From Oscillospiraceae bacterium (GTDB lineage Bacteria > Bacillota_A > Clostridia > Oscillospirales > Oscillospiraceae), in NCBI GenBank assembly GCA_017550765.1, contig JAFZOC010000362.1:1-5444 (forward strand): DNA of 5,444 nucleotides, given 5' to 3'. Position numbers and translations under genes: made by a program. The notes beneath the pieces are model-generated. The model was not told the DNA's origin. It worked only from the letters and a program-made list of their open reading frames with translations, and searched no databases. Shown here piece after piece: positions 4,653-5,444 of this stretch (positions are counted from its first letter, which is position 1; every line of letters begins with the position of its first letter).

Positions 4653-5444
4653 ATGAAAGCAGTCAAAACGATCCTCAAAGTGCTCCTGATCGTCGTCCTG
4701 GTCCTGGTCCTGGCGGTAGGCGGTCTGCTGGGCTGGCTGACGGTCACGGAATTCAGCCCCGCCCCCGTGGAGACGCTCCAGCCGCTGCGGCAGGACGCCG
4801 CCAAGGCCCTGCCCCAGGGCGCCGCCCTGGACATCCTCAGCTGGAACATCGGCTATGCCGGTCTCGGCGCCGGGTCCGACTTCTTCATGGACGGCGGCAC
4901 CCACGCCCGCGCCGCCGACGAGGCCACCGTCCGGCAGTATCTGGCCGGGATCGACGCCGTCACCCGCGACGGGGGCTACGATCTGATCCTCCTGCAGGAG
5001 GTGGACACCGACGCCTCCCGCACCTACGGCATCGACGAGGCGGCGTCTCTGGCCGCCGGCACCAGCTACCACGCGCTGAACTTCTCCTGCCCCTGGGTCC
5101 CCAACCCCAACACCCTGGTGATCGAGCCGATCGGCAAGGTCAACAGCGGCCTTATGACGATCTCCGACTTCGCCGTGGACCACGCCGAGCGGCACGCGCT
5201 CCCCTGCCCCTTCTCCTGGCCCCTGCGGATCGCCAATCTGAAGCGCTGCCTGCTGGTCAGCTATCTCCCCATCGAGGGCAGCGACAAGCAGCTGGTGCTG
5301 GTGGACCTGCACCTGGAGGCCTATGACGACGGCGAGGGCAAGATCGCCCAGACCAAACAGCTGCGGGACTTCATCCAGAGCGAGTACGAAAAGGGCAACT
5401 ATGTGATCGCCGGCGGCGACTTCAACCAGGTCTTTCCCGGCGGC
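4653..5444 (+). CDS. membrane-anchored endonuclease/exonuclease/phosphatase (EEP) family protein, 3' end outside window
   Basis: Metal-dependent phosphodiesterase/phosphatase-fold protein; substrate (nucleic acid, inositol phosphate or lipid head group) not determinable. The 264 residues in the window stay open to the last base. Residues 8-30 form one strongly hydrophobic helix after MKAVKTILK, an uncleaved signal anchor that places the catalytic domain outside the cytoplasm. EEP motifs follow in order: ILSWNIGY (61-68, N65), LLQEVD (113-118, metal-binding E116), VNSGL (163-167), VDLHLEAY (217-224, H220) and GGDFNQ (254-259, D256 and N258). The final catalytic SDH-type His motif would lie beyond the window. 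The extracellular location and the phospholipase/sphingomyelinase-like motif order suggest action on a lipid or external phosphodiester rather than DNA repair, but this is inference. The ATG at 4653 has GGAGG 7 nt upstream and its own probable promoter. Confidence 0.93.
   Translation, partial: MKAVKTILKVLLIVVLVLVLAVGGLLGWLTVTEFSPAPVETLQPLRQDAAKALPQGAALDILSWNIGYAGLGAGSDFFMDGGTHARAADEATVRQYLAGIDAVTRDGGYDLILLQEVDTDASRTYGIDEAASLAAGTSYHALNFSCPWVPNPNTLVIEPIGKVNSGLMTISDFAVDHAERHALPCPFSWPLRIANLKRCLLVSYLPIEGSDKQLVLVDLHLEAYDDGEGKIAQTKQLRDFIQSEYEKGNYVIAGGDFNQVFPGG

Noticed and set aside
4617..5312. Open frame of 231 codons on the minus strand
   Set aside because: It is antisense to the EEP-family gene, with Gly/Val/Gln-rich shadow composition and no ribosome binding site of note.

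Overview
The window looks like a chromosomal segment of a GC-rich member of the Firmicutes, plausibly a gut-type Clostridia/Oscillospiraceae relative. This rests on strong AGGAGG-type ribosome binding sites, a tadA gene, a small multi-drug export family protein, promoters with extended -10 boxes, and genes rich in GCC/GGC/CTG codons. The taxon is an inference; there is no rRNA or marker phylogeny here.

Layout, left to right. Positions 1-188 are non-coding and hold two strong hairpins, the first resembling a bidirectional terminator, plus a nested inverted repeat. tadA (189-635, +) encodes the tRNA adenosine deaminase. It ends in a double hairpin whose second member is a near-ideal bidirectional terminator, shared with the convergent gene on the other strand. 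From 3442 down to 725 four genes run leftwards: a small multi-drug export family membrane protein (2963-3442), a two-helix membrane protein with remote resemblance to CrtO-type acyltransferases (2339-2917), an unrecognised Gly/Ser/Thr-rich protein (1764-2342), and a cytosolic-looking HExxH metallopeptidase-like protein (725-1759). The last three are tightly packed, with an ATGA overlap and then a 4-nt gap, and parts of them are much less GC-rich than the flanks. They read as a single functional cassette, perhaps transcribed from the promoter of the export-family gene. Right of a divergent promoter region (3460-3681) come a classical NADP(H)-type short-chain dehydrogenase (3682-4473, +) and the start of a membrane-anchored endonuclease/exonuclease/phosphatase family protein (4653 to the window end, +, incomplete).

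The housekeeping and metabolic genes (tadA, the dehydrogenase, the EEP protein) are ordinary. The candidate for something undescribed is the three-gene cassette at 725-2917: membrane protein, orphan protein with a 9-residue glycine-periodic tract, and zinc-peptidase-like protein. They appear translationally coupled, and together they match no operon I can name.
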